DNA of 64,000 nt, taken from assembly GCA_963578475.1 (NCBI GenBank), contig CAUZCL010000023.1:3234-67233 (forward strand), read 5' to 3'. A program made the translations under genes and the position numbers. This DNA comes from SMYC01 sp963578475. Its GTDB lineage: Bacteria > Acidobacteriota > Vicinamibacteria > Marinacidobacterales > SMYC01. The notes beneath the pieces were generated by a model that ran no database searches, had not been told where the DNA came from, and was given only the letters and a program-made list of their open reading frames with translations. Positions 32,701-41,277 of this stretch are shown piece after piece (position 1 is the first letter of the stretch; every line of letters begins with the position of its first letter).

Positions 32701-35502
32701 CTAGTAGGCGACCTTCACACCGATGAACGCCCGTCTCGGGTCCACCCAGCGGTTGCCCTCTCCGAGGTTGGAGCTGAAAGCGTTCCGCGACGCGATATCC
32801 TCTTCCGCCGTCTCGTTCAGCACATTGAGAATGTCAGCGAAGAGCTCGAACTTCCCGGCCTCACCGAAACGGAAGATCTTCGAGACTCTCAAGTCCAAGT
32901 TGTTCTGCGACGAAAGCCGCCTCGAGCCCAACGGCTCGAGATAGATGGTCTGCCGCCCTTGGGGCAGGCGCGGACGGGCCTGAGAGGCCCACGGCTTGCC
33001 GGTAAAGTACCGGTAGTTGGCGCCGATGAGAAGCTCGATGCCTGGAAACTCATAGGTTCCGGTGAGAATGAACGTGTGGGTGCGATCGTTGAGGAGGTTC
33101 CCTTCCGCGTTCGTGAATTGGTTGGGATCCCGACCGATGGCGCCACTGCGTACCCTGCTCTCCTGGCTACTCGAGGGGCCGGCATAGTTGTGGCCCATGA
33201 GCCCACGGGCATGAGAATAGTTGTACGAGACCAAGGCCTGCCAATTATTCGCCATGCGCTTGGTCACCTTGAACTCGAGACCGTCGATGTCCATGAAGAA
33301 GTTGGGGAAGTCCATCGACTCAGGACCACACGGACAGTTGCCGAGCAGATAGAACCGATCGCTGGGGTCCGTCGTAATGTTAAAGACGTCGAGCAGCGAT
33401 CCGTCATCCAACGTGACCTGGCCGGGCTCGTACAACGCATTCTGTGTGATCCAGCCGTTATAGTTGCTGCCGTCCTTCCGGATATAGGTGAACCCGACGG
33501 CGATGTCGTTGGTCACCTCCCGATCTAATCCGATGGAGAACTGGCTCGTTCTCGCCGAGAGCGTATCGGAAGCGACCCCGATATTTACAAGGGGATCGAA
33601 GACATCGACGATATCGGTATACGCGCCGGTGGCCGGATCGAAGAACGCCGTTGTAATCGTCGTGTTGCCAGGGTGGACGGCTGCGATCTCACCGGTGATC
33701 GGCTGGCGGAAGTAGAGCCCCCAGTTTCCGCGCAGCACGGTTTTGCCCTCGTTGTCGAGCTTGACGTTGAAGCCGATACGGGGGGCGATGTTGTTGTTCG
33801 TATAGAGCGGTCCCAGTCCCGTCACTTCCTGTCCCGAGACGGGGATCACACCCCGGTCGTCCTGCGCCATGAACTGGACATCCTGACTGATGGCCTCGAC
33901 GCGATCGTAGCGGACTCCAATCTGAACCGTGGCCCGGTCGCCGATATGGACCATGTCCTCCACGAAGAATCCCAGGTCCGTGAACTTGCCACCGTAGTTG
34001 TAGCGCTCACGGATGTAGGCGTAGTCGGGCGCACCGTTGTAGTCGTAATAAATGATGTCGTTGGTGTAGCCGTAGTGACCACTGTGCTGTCCGACCACGT
34101 ATTGGACGCCGAACTTGAAGTCGTGGTCCGCGCCGATCCAGTCCGAGGCATAGTGGGACAGCTTGCCGTGGACAGCGGTACGGGCCTGGCGGAACCCACC
34201 GGAGAACGGAGGACCGCCGCTGGTCTCACCGGTGGCGCTGTCCGTGCGGCGCGACTGGCCGAAGTTGCCGTTGGGCCTCGCATAATCATCCGGCGAGTAG
34301 AAGCCCGACACGCGCACGTCGTAGAACGTGTTCTGCGAGAGCACATGCGTGATGTTACCGAACGTAATGGACGGATTGCGGCCGCCCCACGTCAGGGTAG
34401 TCTCGAAAGGACTACTTATGCTCGGCGTCTGCGGGATGACCCAGTAGTCGTCGTGGTAGGTGTGCATGAACTTCATGTTCTCGGTAATCTGCCATGTGAA
34501 CTTCCAGTTGATGCGATCCGCCTCGAACTGCCTCGGAAACCGAGGGTCGGTGCCGGGCTGGTTGTCATAGTCCCGCAGGTACTGGTAACCGGCATAGATC
34601 CAAGCCTTGTCCTTGACGATGGGTGCGCCCACGTGCGTCGTGAAGTCGATGTACTTGTCCCGGGTGAAGCCGGTCTCGCCGTTCTCGTCGCCATCGGGGC
34701 ATCCGCCGCAACCCCTTTTGATGGGTTTGGACGTGATCGCCTCGGACATCCCGAAGTAGGCGGCGTCCACCCTTACGTCATTCGTGCCCTGCCTTGATAT
34801 CGCATTGAAGACCGCACCGCCACCGACTTGGTACTCTGCCGAGGCGCCCAGGGAGATGATCTCGATCTCTTCGATGGTGTCCGTGTCCGGCCACGGCCAA
34901 GCCGCGCCTGACACCGGTGCGGTGAAGTCCGTGCCGTCCATGAGATAGGTGTTTTCGTCCGTGTTCGACCCATAGGCGGAAACACGCGTGCTCGTCCCGC
35001 TCGTCGGGTTCGTCGCCGACATTCCTGGCGCCGACTTGGTGAAATCGAACATGCTGAAGCGACGGAGAGGGACGTTCTCCATCATGGTGTCGTCGTAGTT
35101 CGTGGAGAGACCCGACTTGCGGGTGTCGACGATCGGGCTCTCGCCGGTCACCGTGATGGTCTCGGCCACGGACGCCACGCTCATCTCGACGTTGCGCTCC
35201 ACGTTGCCGCCCACCGTGACAATGAGACCTTCTTCCCGGTACGTCGCGAATCCGGGCATCTCGATCGTGAGCTGGTAATCACCCGGAGGAAGATTCCGGA
35301 AGCGATACCGGCCCTGATTGTTGGTCGTGAACATTTGAGGACCACCCGGAAGCTCCGGTGATGTCAGCACCAAGGTCGCGCCGGGCAGCACACCTCCTGA
35401 TCCGTCACGGATCGTACCGTCGATGGAGCCAAGATTGACCTGCCCCATCACGGCAGCCGGCAACGCGAAAATGAGACCCAGAAGCATCAAGCGGTTACTC
35501 AT
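32701..35502 (-). CDS. TonB-dependent receptor with carboxypeptidase-regulatory-like N-terminal domain
   Basis: 933 residues from the ATG at 35502, chosen because CCTCCT on the plus strand (35512-35517) gives an AGGAGG ribosome-binding site 9 bases upstream; the longer frame lacks a signal peptide. Signal: LMLLGLIFALPAAVMG. A CarboxypepD_reg-like Ig domain (about 25-105: GSIDGTIRDGSGGVLPGATLVL...NNQGRYRFRNLPPGDY) leads to a plug domain (about 115-235: RRFSMFDFTKSAPG, YLMDGTDFT) and a 22-strand-type barrel ending FIGVKVAY. This is the characteristic acidobacterial receptor architecture. The ligand is unknown. It lies downstream of the second UnbV gene and shares its direction. Confidence 0.92.
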   Translation of the reverse strand: MSNRLMLLGLIFALPAAVMGQVNLGSIDGTIRDGSGGVLPGATLVLTSPELPGGPQMFTTNNQGRYRFRNLPPGDYQLTIEMPGFATYREEGLIVTVGGNVERNVEMSVASVAETITVTGESPIVDTRKSGLSTNYDDTMMENVPLRRFSMFDFTKSAPGMSATNPTSGTSTRVSAYGSNTDENTYLMDGTDFTAPVSGAAWPWPDTDTIEEIEIISLGASAEYQVGGGAVFNAISRQGTNDVRVDAAYFGMSEAITSKPIKRGCGGCPDGDENGETGFTRDKYIDFTTHVGAPIVKDKAWIYAGYQYLRDYDNQPGTDPRFPRQFEADRINWKFTWQITENMKFMHTYHDDYWVIPQTPSISSPFETTLTWGGRNPSITFGNITHVLSQNTFYDVRVSGFYSPDDYARPNGNFGQSRRTDSATGETSGGPPFSGGFRQARTAVHGKLSHYASDWIGADHDFKFGVQYVVGQHSGHYGYTNDIIYYDYNGAPDYAYIRERYNYGGKFTDLGFFVEDMVHIGDRATVQIGVRYDRVEAISQDVQFMAQDDRGVIPVSGQEVTGLGPLYTNNNIAPRIGFNVKLDNEGKTVLRGNWGLYFRQPITGEIAAVHPGNTTITTAFFDPATGAYTDIVDVFDPLVNIGVASDTLSARTSQFSIGLDREVTNDIAVGFTYIRKDGSNYNGWITQNALYEPGQVTLDDGSLLDVFNITTDPSDRFYLLGNCPCGPESMDFPNFFMDIDGLEFKVTKRMANNWQALVSYNYSHARGLMGHNYAGPSSSQESRVRSGAIGRDPNQFTNAEGNLLNDRTHTFILTGTYEFPGIELLIGANYRYFTGKPWASQARPRLPQGRQTIYLEPLGSRRLSSQNNLDLRVSKIFRFGEAGKFELFADILNVLNETAEEDIASRNAFSSNLGEGNRWVDPRRAFIGVKVAY

Positions 35503-35511
35503 CAATTTGTA

Positions 35512-35517
35512 CCTCCT
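35512..35517 (-). promoter_or_regulatory. strong ribosome-binding site of the receptor gene
   Basis: AGGAGG on the minus strand, 9 bases before the ATG at 35502. It decides the start codon against longer in-frame options. Confidence 0.85.
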
Positions 35518-35630
35518 GCCTAAATCAAACAATGGAGAATCAATGGACCCCCCACTGTAAACGGAAGCAATCATTGTGCCACGGCTTTGAACGTGAACGT
35601 GACGCGTCGTGTGCGCCAAGTGTACGGCCA

Positions 35631-35649
35631 GATTGCGTTTTGCGCAATC
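35631..35649. promoter_or_regulatory. palindrome upstream of the receptor gene
   Basis: GATTGCG and CGCAATC (about 35631-35649) form a 7-base stem with a 5-base loop, 130 bases upstream of the receptor start and after the end of the UnbV gene (minus strand). It could be an operator or a weak transcript-processing hairpin. No function shown. Confidence 0.3.
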
Positions 35650-35767
35650 CGTTTACGAAGAATGAGAGCCCTTCGCGTCCCGAGATCCACGTCAGTGGAT
35701 TCCATTCCAACCAATTGGAGCGTTCGTGCCGAAACTGGTGCCTCCTGTCAATCCCCCCCGGGGACCT

Positions 35768-37477
35768 TCATCTAGAAACTCCTCTCCCTTCCACGAGTGT
35801 CATGACGATTCGGGCCTCGGGCACGCTGAACGATTCGACCCTGCCGCCGGGCCAGCGCACCTGCACACGTTCTGCCCAGTCCTCGCCCGACCAGCCGAAA
35901 TGCGCGCGGCCATCACTCGACGCAAGGAAACTCCCGGATGGGTGGATCTCTCGCATTTGACGGACGTGGCCCGCCTCGACAGTGATAGTGATACGCGCGC
36001 CGATCGCGTCGCGCGGGCCGCGGGTCCCGACGAGCCGGAAAAGCACCCCCGGGCGCTCGCCCTCGAGCTCGTTGACGAGCAGCGAGGGCGCCGCATCGAT
36101 ATTAACGATGACGCCATCGACATCGCCGTCGCCATCGACATCGCCGAATGCGGCCGACCGACTCGCGGCCATGCGCGTCATCGCGTCGCCCGGGGCGAAC
36201 TCCTGTTCGGAGAACACACCCGTGCCGTCGTTCCAGAAGATCTGATTCGCCTGACGGTAGCGCGTCTTCAAATTGCTGTAATCAACACCGGGATAGACAT
36301 GTCCGTTCGCGACGAAGACATCCAGATCCCCGTCGTGGTCGAAATCGACCATGCGGGTCCCCCAGCCGAGCGCGAACCAGCTCGGCCCGTGCAAGTTCGC
36401 CGCCCCGACGCTATCGATGAAGAGGCTATGGCCGTGGTTGAAATACGCGTTGTTAGTCTCGTGGGAAAAGTTGGTGACGAAGAGATCGAGCCGTCCGTCG
36501 CCGCTGAGATCCCCGATGTCCACCCCCATCCCTGCTTGGGCAAGGCCGTCCGACGAGAGCGCAACGCCCGACAAGAACGCGGTCTCGGTAAAATGCCCCG
36601 AGCCGTCGTTTCGATAAAGGAAGTTCGGCGCCGAATCGTTGGCGACATAAACATCCAGATCCCCGTCGTCATCGTAGTCGCCGGTGACCACGCCGAGCGC
36701 ATAAGCCCCGGTCGGATCGCTCAACCCGGCGGCCGCCGTCCCATCCGAGAAGCTGCCGTCCCCCTCGTTCAGAAAGAAGACATCCGAGGCCCCTTCTAGC
36801 CCTTTTGGCCCACACATGATGTCGAGCCCGAACCATTGGCAGCGCGCTTCTTGCCCCGGAGGCGGGATCGCGTCGAGATCGATGTCGATATAGTTGGCGA
36901 CGTAGAGGTCGAGGTCTCCGTCACCTTCGGCGTCGAAGAACGCGGCGCTCGTGCCCCACGCACCGTCGGCGACACCGGAGGCCTCTGCGATTTCCTCGAA
37001 CGTTCCGTCGCCACGGTTGCGATAGAGGAGGTTTGTGCCGATACGCGTCACGTAGAGATCGGGCGCACCGTCGTTGTCGACATCCCCCACCGCGACCCCC
37101 ATCGCCCAGCCCGTGTCTCCGAGGCGCGCGCGCGCGGTGACGTCTTGGAAAGACCAGTCACCGTTGTTTCGATAGAGCCGGTCGCTCGTGACCTCTTCGA
37201 CGCCGCCGCCCGCGAGCCGCGCGCCATTCGCGAAATAAAGATCGAGGTCGCCGTCCTCGTCGTAGTCGAACATCGCGACCCCACTTCCTAGCGTGCTGAC
37301 GATGGTGCGCTTGTCCGGTTCACCGCTAACGTTGATGTAATCGATTCCGGAGCCTTCGAGCGCGTCTCGAAAAACGGGCTTTTCCTGGGCGTTCGCGAGT
37401 ACGATGAAGGGACCAAACAGGAGCTGAAACAGCAACGCTCGCAACATGTTGGGCATTCTACGTCCATTAGCCGTCAT
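35768..37477 (-). CDS. exported FG-GAP/UnbV (CRTAC1-like) protein
   Basis: 569 residues. A signal peptide lies in LRALLFQLLFGPFIVLANA; the start may be the ATG at 37477 or those at 37456 and 37447. Unlike the homologue at 25.7 kb it has no TPRs. It runs straight into FG-GAP/VCBS blades (FDYDEDGDLDLYFANG, DVDNDGAPDLYVTR, DYDDDGDLDVYVAND and others) and ends in an ASPIC/UnbV domain (LFRLVGTRGPRDAIGARITITV, VQVRWPGGRVESF). Calcium-dependent beta-propeller fold expected. It precedes the TonB-dependent receptor by 265 bases in the same direction and diverges from the sulfatase-TPR gene. Confidence 0.88.
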   Translation of the reverse strand: MTANGRRMPNMLRALLFQLLFGPFIVLANAQEKPVFRDALEGSGIDYINVSGEPDKRTIVSTLGSGVAMFDYDEDGDLDLYFANGARLAGGGVEEVTSDRLYRNNGDWSFQDVTARARLGDTGWAMGVAVGDVDNDGAPDLYVTRIGTNLLYRNRGDGTFEEIAEASGVADGAWGTSAAFFDAEGDGDLDLYVANYIDIDLDAIPPPGQEARCQWFGLDIMCGPKGLEGASDVFFLNEGDGSFSDGTAAAGLSDPTGAYALGVVTGDYDDDGDLDVYVANDSAPNFLYRNDGSGHFTETAFLSGVALSSDGLAQAGMGVDIGDLSGDGRLDLFVTNFSHETNNAYFNHGHSLFIDSVGAANLHGPSWFALGWGTRMVDFDHDGDLDVFVANGHVYPGVDYSNLKTRYRQANQIFWNDGTGVFSEQEFAPGDAMTRMAASRSAAFGDVDGDGDVDGVIVNIDAAPSLLVNELEGERPGVLFRLVGTRGPRDAIGARITITVEAGHVRQMREIHPSGSFLASSDGRAHFGWSGEDWAERVQVRWPGGRVESFSVPEARIVMTLVEGRGVSR

Positions 37478-37599
37478 TCTGTCAGGGTGTTAGGGCTTCC
37501 CACACTCGCGCATGAGGGGATGTGTAGGGGCAAAGCTTCATGTGGGTGACAGCAACGTGCGAGAGAAGGAGGGAGTGCTAGAATCGCATAGCATCCGAG

Positions 37600-39927
37600 A
37601 TGAGCAAAGAAAAGGGCACACCCCGCCGTCATCATCAGGGACTCCTAGTTGCCGCTGCGGCCGGCGCGGTTCTCGTAGGCGCGTTTTTTTGGCTCATGCG
37701 CCGAGCGATTCCCGAGCCGTATCGCCGCGTAAACATCGTGCTCGTCACGGCGGACACGCTCCGGGCAGACCACCTTCCGGCCTACGGCTATGAACGTGTC
37801 CGCACACCCCACCTCGATGCCATGGCCGCCGAGAGCGTCTTGTTCGAGAACGCAAGTACCGTCGTGCCGCTCACGCTCCCTTCCCATGCGTCCATGTTTA
37901 CGGGAACTTTCCCCATGTATCACGGCGTCCGCGACAATGGCGGCTACTATCTGGACGAAAAGCACCAGACGCTGGCGGAGACACTCCGGGATAACGGCTA
38001 CAAAACGGGAGGCTTCGTCGCCGCTTTCGTTCTCGACTCGCGCTGGGGTCTGAGCCAAGGTTTCGATCGCTATTACGACGAATTCGATTTTCAGAAATTC
38101 GAGAGAATCGCGCTCGACACCGTACAGCGACCTGGGGGCGAAGTGCTCGAAGAAGCCCTCGGGTGGATGGACGACGTCAAAGACCTCCCGTTTTTTTCGT
38201 GGCTCCATTTCTACGACGTGCATGCACCTTGGGAAGCGCCGGAGCCTTTTTTCTCCCAATATCAAGGCCACCGTGGGAGCCGCTACGACGCAGAGATCGC
38301 CTATGTGGACAGCCTCATGGGCGAGCTCTTCGATTGGCTCGAAACGAACGGTCTCGAGGACGATACGATCGTCGTCTTCATCGCCGACCACGGCGAGAGC
38401 CTCGGCCAGCACAAAGAGAACACGCACGGCTTTTTCATCTACGACGCCACGATGCGGGTGCCCTTCATCCTCAAGACCCCATACCGCCAACTCGGCGGCG
38501 GCCGCCGCGTCGAGGCTCAAGTGCGATCGATCGACTTGATGCCGACGCTGCTCGAGCTCGTGGGTATCGAAGCGCCAGAGGCGGTGCAAGGAACGAGCCT
38601 CGTCCCGCTCGCAAGCGGCGAGATGAACGATCTCGGACTCTACGCCTATGGCGAATCTTTCTACCCGCGCAACCACTACGGATGGTCGGAGCTGAAATCG
38701 ATTCGCAACGAGTCGCTCCACTTCATCGATGCGCCGCGACCGGAGCTTTTCGATGTTCGTGAGGATCCGCGCCAGCAGACGAACTTGGCCAACCAGCGCG
38801 CTGCGACCGTGGGCCGACTGAAAGCGGAGCTCGACGCGCTCATCGAAGAGCTCGGCGTGGAAGGGATCGACGAGCAGGCGCCCGAGGCGCTCGACGCGGA
38901 AACCCAGCAACAGCTCGCCGCGCTCGGTTATCTAGGCGGCCCGTCGAAAGTCAACATCGATCCCGACCGGCCGCTCGCCGATCCGAAGGACAAGATCGGC
39001 TTGTTCAACTTGATCAAGGATGCGGGCTCGGACTCGAGCGAGGGCCACATCACGGAAGCGATTGCCAAGATCGAGCAAGTCTTGCTTGAGGACCCTGGCA
39101 TCCTCGAAGCGCACAACATCATGGGCAACCTTCTCACGAAGGACGGTGACCTCGAGCGCGCATTGGCAGCTTATCAAGAGGCGCTCGCTCGAGACCCCGA
39201 ATACACGCCCGCGCTCTTCGGCCTCGCTTTGACCTATATGGAGCTCGGACGGCCCGATGACGCCGACGCCGGTTACCGCCGCCTCATCGAGCTCGACCCG
39301 CGCGACAGCCGCGCGCATTTCATGCTCGCCAAGAGCCATGCAGGCCGCAGCGAGTTCGAGAAGGCGATTGAGCTTCTCACACAGGTCGCCGATATCGGGA
39401 GCGAGCGGGCGCCGCTACACAATTTGATGGCGGAGTGCTATTTCGGCTTGAAGGAGCTCGACATCGCCGAGCAAGAAGTCCATCGCGCGCTCGCGATGAA
39501 CGCGGAGCTTCCCACGGCCTATTACAACCTTGCTCTCATTTTCGAAGAGCGCGGCGATGTGAACGCGGCCATCGAAGCTTACGTGAAGGAGATCGACGTC
39601 ACGCCGAAAGGTTTCAAAGCCCACTTCAATCTCGGCAAGCTCTATGGCCAGACGGGGCGCCCGCGCAAAATGAAGGAACACTTCGAGGCCGCCATCGGGG
39701 CCAATGAAAGCTTCGCCATCGGCCATCTGTACCTCGCGAAGCTCCATCTCGATTCGGGGAACTTGGACAAAGCGCAGGAGCTCGCTTCTAGAGGCATCGA
39801 GCTCAGCCCGAATCCTTCGATGGCGCCCTTCGGCCACTTCATCCTCGCCGATATCTACAACAGGCAAGGTCGGGTCGAAGACGCGGAGCGCGAGCTTCAG
39901 GCAGCGCGGCGCTTGCAGCAAAGCTGA
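37600..39927 (+). CDS. membrane-anchored sulfatase-like enzyme with C-terminal TPRs
   Basis: 775 residues: cytoplasmic basic start, one transmembrane helix (LLVAAAAGAVLVGAFFWLM), then an alkaline-phosphatase-superfamily/sulfatase domain (about 44-420). Metal-binding pieces are VTADTLRADH, WLHFYDVHAPWE and FIADHGESLGQHKENTHG. At the nucleophile position it reads TLPSHASM (Thr92) where true sulfatases have CxPxR. The formylglycine Cys and the Arg are therefore missing, and a Thr nucleophile as in phosphoethanolamine/phosphoglycerol transferases is more likely. Residues about 470-775 are TPRs (YYNLALIFEERGDVNAAIEAY and similar). It probably acts in the periplasm; substrate unknown. Confidence 0.87.
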   Translation: MSKEKGTPRRHHQGLLVAAAAGAVLVGAFFWLMRRAIPEPYRRVNIVLVTADTLRADHLPAYGYERVRTPHLDAMAAESVLFENASTVVPLTLPSHASMFTGTFPMYHGVRDNGGYYLDEKHQTLAETLRDNGYKTGGFVAAFVLDSRWGLSQGFDRYYDEFDFQKFERIALDTVQRPGGEVLEEALGWMDDVKDLPFFSWLHFYDVHAPWEAPEPFFSQYQGHRGSRYDAEIAYVDSLMGELFDWLETNGLEDDTIVVFIADHGESLGQHKENTHGFFIYDATMRVPFILKTPYRQLGGGRRVEAQVRSIDLMPTLLELVGIEAPEAVQGTSLVPLASGEMNDLGLYAYGESFYPRNHYGWSELKSIRNESLHFIDAPRPELFDVREDPRQQTNLANQRAATVGRLKAELDALIEELGVEGIDEQAPEALDAETQQQLAALGYLGGPSKVNIDPDRPLADPKDKIGLFNLIKDAGSDSSEGHITEAIAKIEQVLLEDPGILEAHNIMGNLLTKDGDLERALAAYQEALARDPEYTPALFGLALTYMELGRPDDADAGYRRLIELDPRDSRAHFMLAKSHAGRSEFEKAIELLTQVADIGSERAPLHNLMAECYFGLKELDIAEQEVHRALAMNAELPTAYYNLALIFEERGDVNAAIEAYVKEIDVTPKGFKAHFNLGKLYGQTGRPRKMKEHFEAAIGANESFAIGHLYLAKLHLDSGNLDKAQELASRGIELSPNPSMAPFGHFILADIYNRQGRVEDAERELQAARRLQQS

Positions 39928-40250
39928 GCCGCCACTACCGAAGCCGAACTAGAAGCCGCACCATCCGCAGCCGCGCCGAGAGGCGCCGCACCCAACAAGC
40001 CCTTCAAAAACGCTCTCCGCGACGTCATACCTGCCCTCCTCGCATAGGGAACGCAGCATAACATAGCGAAAGATTGACAAACTTGAGGGGGGTGCGGGCG
40101 TTTTTTCTTATCCCCACATCTCCTCCTATCCCCACATCTCCTTGCTTTTTGAAGCGGTTAAAGGCAATGGGGATATGGGGATAAGAACAGAGTCGGCTTT
40201 GCGACTTTGCGCTTTTCCTAATATTGATCTAGAACAGAATCCACAAGATT
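39928..40250. other. convergent intergenic region
   Basis: Between the convergent sulfatase-TPR and hydroxyacid-dehydrogenase genes. No gene seen. Its distinctive content is the palindromic repeat at 40101-40220, annotated separately. Confidence 0.6.
40101..40220. repeat. palindromic dispersed repeat, copy A
   Basis: Left arm: two tandem units TATCCCCACATCTCC (about 40109-40141). Right arm: GGGGATATGGGGATAAG (40169-40185), complementary to the outer left unit. The roughly 25-base centre (TTGCTTTTTGAAGCGGTTAAAGG region) is almost identical to copy B at 48.1 kb, and homology trails on to about 40220 (TTTGCG...TTGCGCTTTT). Lies between two convergent genes. Confidence 0.8.
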
Positions 40251-41276
40251 TCAGCGGATCCGTTGTAGGCGGTTTTGATAGGCGTCGCTATCATAGACGT
40301 CGGGGTTGACGCAGTTGGGCGCTTTTTGGAGCTTTGTATGTGCGACGGCATTTTTGGCGCACATGGTAGCCATCTTGTTCCGCGTGTCTCGGCTCGCCGA
40401 GGCGATGTGCGGCAGGATGACGACGTTGTCGAGCTCAGCGAGGCCAGGCGCCATGGCTGGCTCGTCCTCGAACACATCGAGGCCAGCGCCAGCAATGGCC
40501 TGGCTTTTCAGCGCGTCGACGAGAGCGCGCTCGTCGACGATGGGGCCACGTGCTGTGTTGATGAGATAGGCGGTCGACTTCATTTTCTCGAGAGCCGCCG
40601 CGTCGATGAGATGACGCGTGCCCTCGTTCAAATCCGTATGCACCGTCACGAAGTCGCTCTCTTCGAGCAACCGATCCATTTCGGTATAAGAGACCCCCTC
40701 CATGCCGTCGATCAAATCGCGGATGGGCGGGTCATAGGCCAGCACCCGCATATCGAAGCCTCGGGCGCGCCGGTACATGGCTTGGCCGATGCGGCCGAAG
40801 CCGATGATGCCGATCACTTTGGGCGTGCCGTCGCCGCCCTTCGAGATATCGCCGCCCAGGAACAGGCTCGGACCCCAGATCTGGTACTTCCCCTCTCGCA
40901 TGTAACGGTCGGCGGGTACGACGTTTCGCGCGACGGACATGAGCAATGTCCAAGTGAGGTCGGCCGTCGTATCGGTGAGCACACCGGGCGTATTGGTGAC
41001 AGGGAGGCCGAGCTCGGTCGCCGCCTCCACGTCGATATTGTTGTAGCCCACGGCAAAGTTGGCGACGCCGCGCAGGTTCTCACCGGCGGCGAGCACGTCG
41101 CGGTCCACGGACTCCGTCAAGAGCGAGACGAGCACATCCGCCAAGCGCACACCGGCGAGAACACTCGCGCGCGGCACGATCGCGTCTTCGATCTCCGTTG
41201 CGATGGAGAGGTCACCGGCACCCCTCAAAATCTCGAGTCCGGCTTCGGGAATTTTGCGCGTTGCGAAAATCTTCAC
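40251..41276 (-). CDS. D-2-hydroxyacid dehydrogenase (glyoxylate/hydroxypyruvate reductase type)
   Basis: 341 residues from the GTG at 41276, with GGAG 6 bases upstream; the gene begins one base after the aminotransferase stop, so the two are coupled. Substrate-binding domain start: KIFATRKIPEAGLEIL. The NAD(P) Rossmann motif is VIGIIGFGRIGQAMYRRA (about residues 157-174). The catalytic triad is visible as NTARGPIVDERAL (Arg), FEDEPAM (Glu) and LPHIASAS (His). The FAVGYNNIDVEAA and NTPGVLTDTTADLTW segments are typical of glyoxylate reductases. Co-occurrence with an aminotransferase suggests 2-oxoacid/amino-acid interconversion, perhaps around glyoxylate or serine. Confidence 0.88.
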   Translation of the reverse strand: MKIFATRKIPEAGLEILRGAGDLSIATEIEDAIVPRASVLAGVRLADVLVSLLTESVDRDVLAAGENLRGVANFAVGYNNIDVEAATELGLPVTNTPGVLTDTTADLTWTLLMSVARNVVPADRYMREGKYQIWGPSLFLGGDISKGGDGTPKVIGIIGFGRIGQAMYRRARGFDMRVLAYDPPIRDLIDGMEGVSYTEMDRLLEESDFVTVHTDLNEGTRHLIDAAALEKMKSTAYLINTARGPIVDERALVDALKSQAIAGAGLDVFEDEPAMAPGLAELDNVVILPHIASASRDTRNKMATMCAKNAVAHTKLQKAPNCVNPDVYDSDAYQNRLQRIR

Positions 41277-41277
41277 G

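Noticed and set aside
33673..34797. 374-codon plus-strand frame opposite the TonB-dependent receptor
   Set aside because: Antisense to conserved plug and barrel sequence with a good terminator and ribosome-binding site on the other strand.
37645..38910. 421-codon minus-strand frame opposite the sulfatase gene
   Set aside because: Antisense to conserved sulfatase motifs; no family signature.
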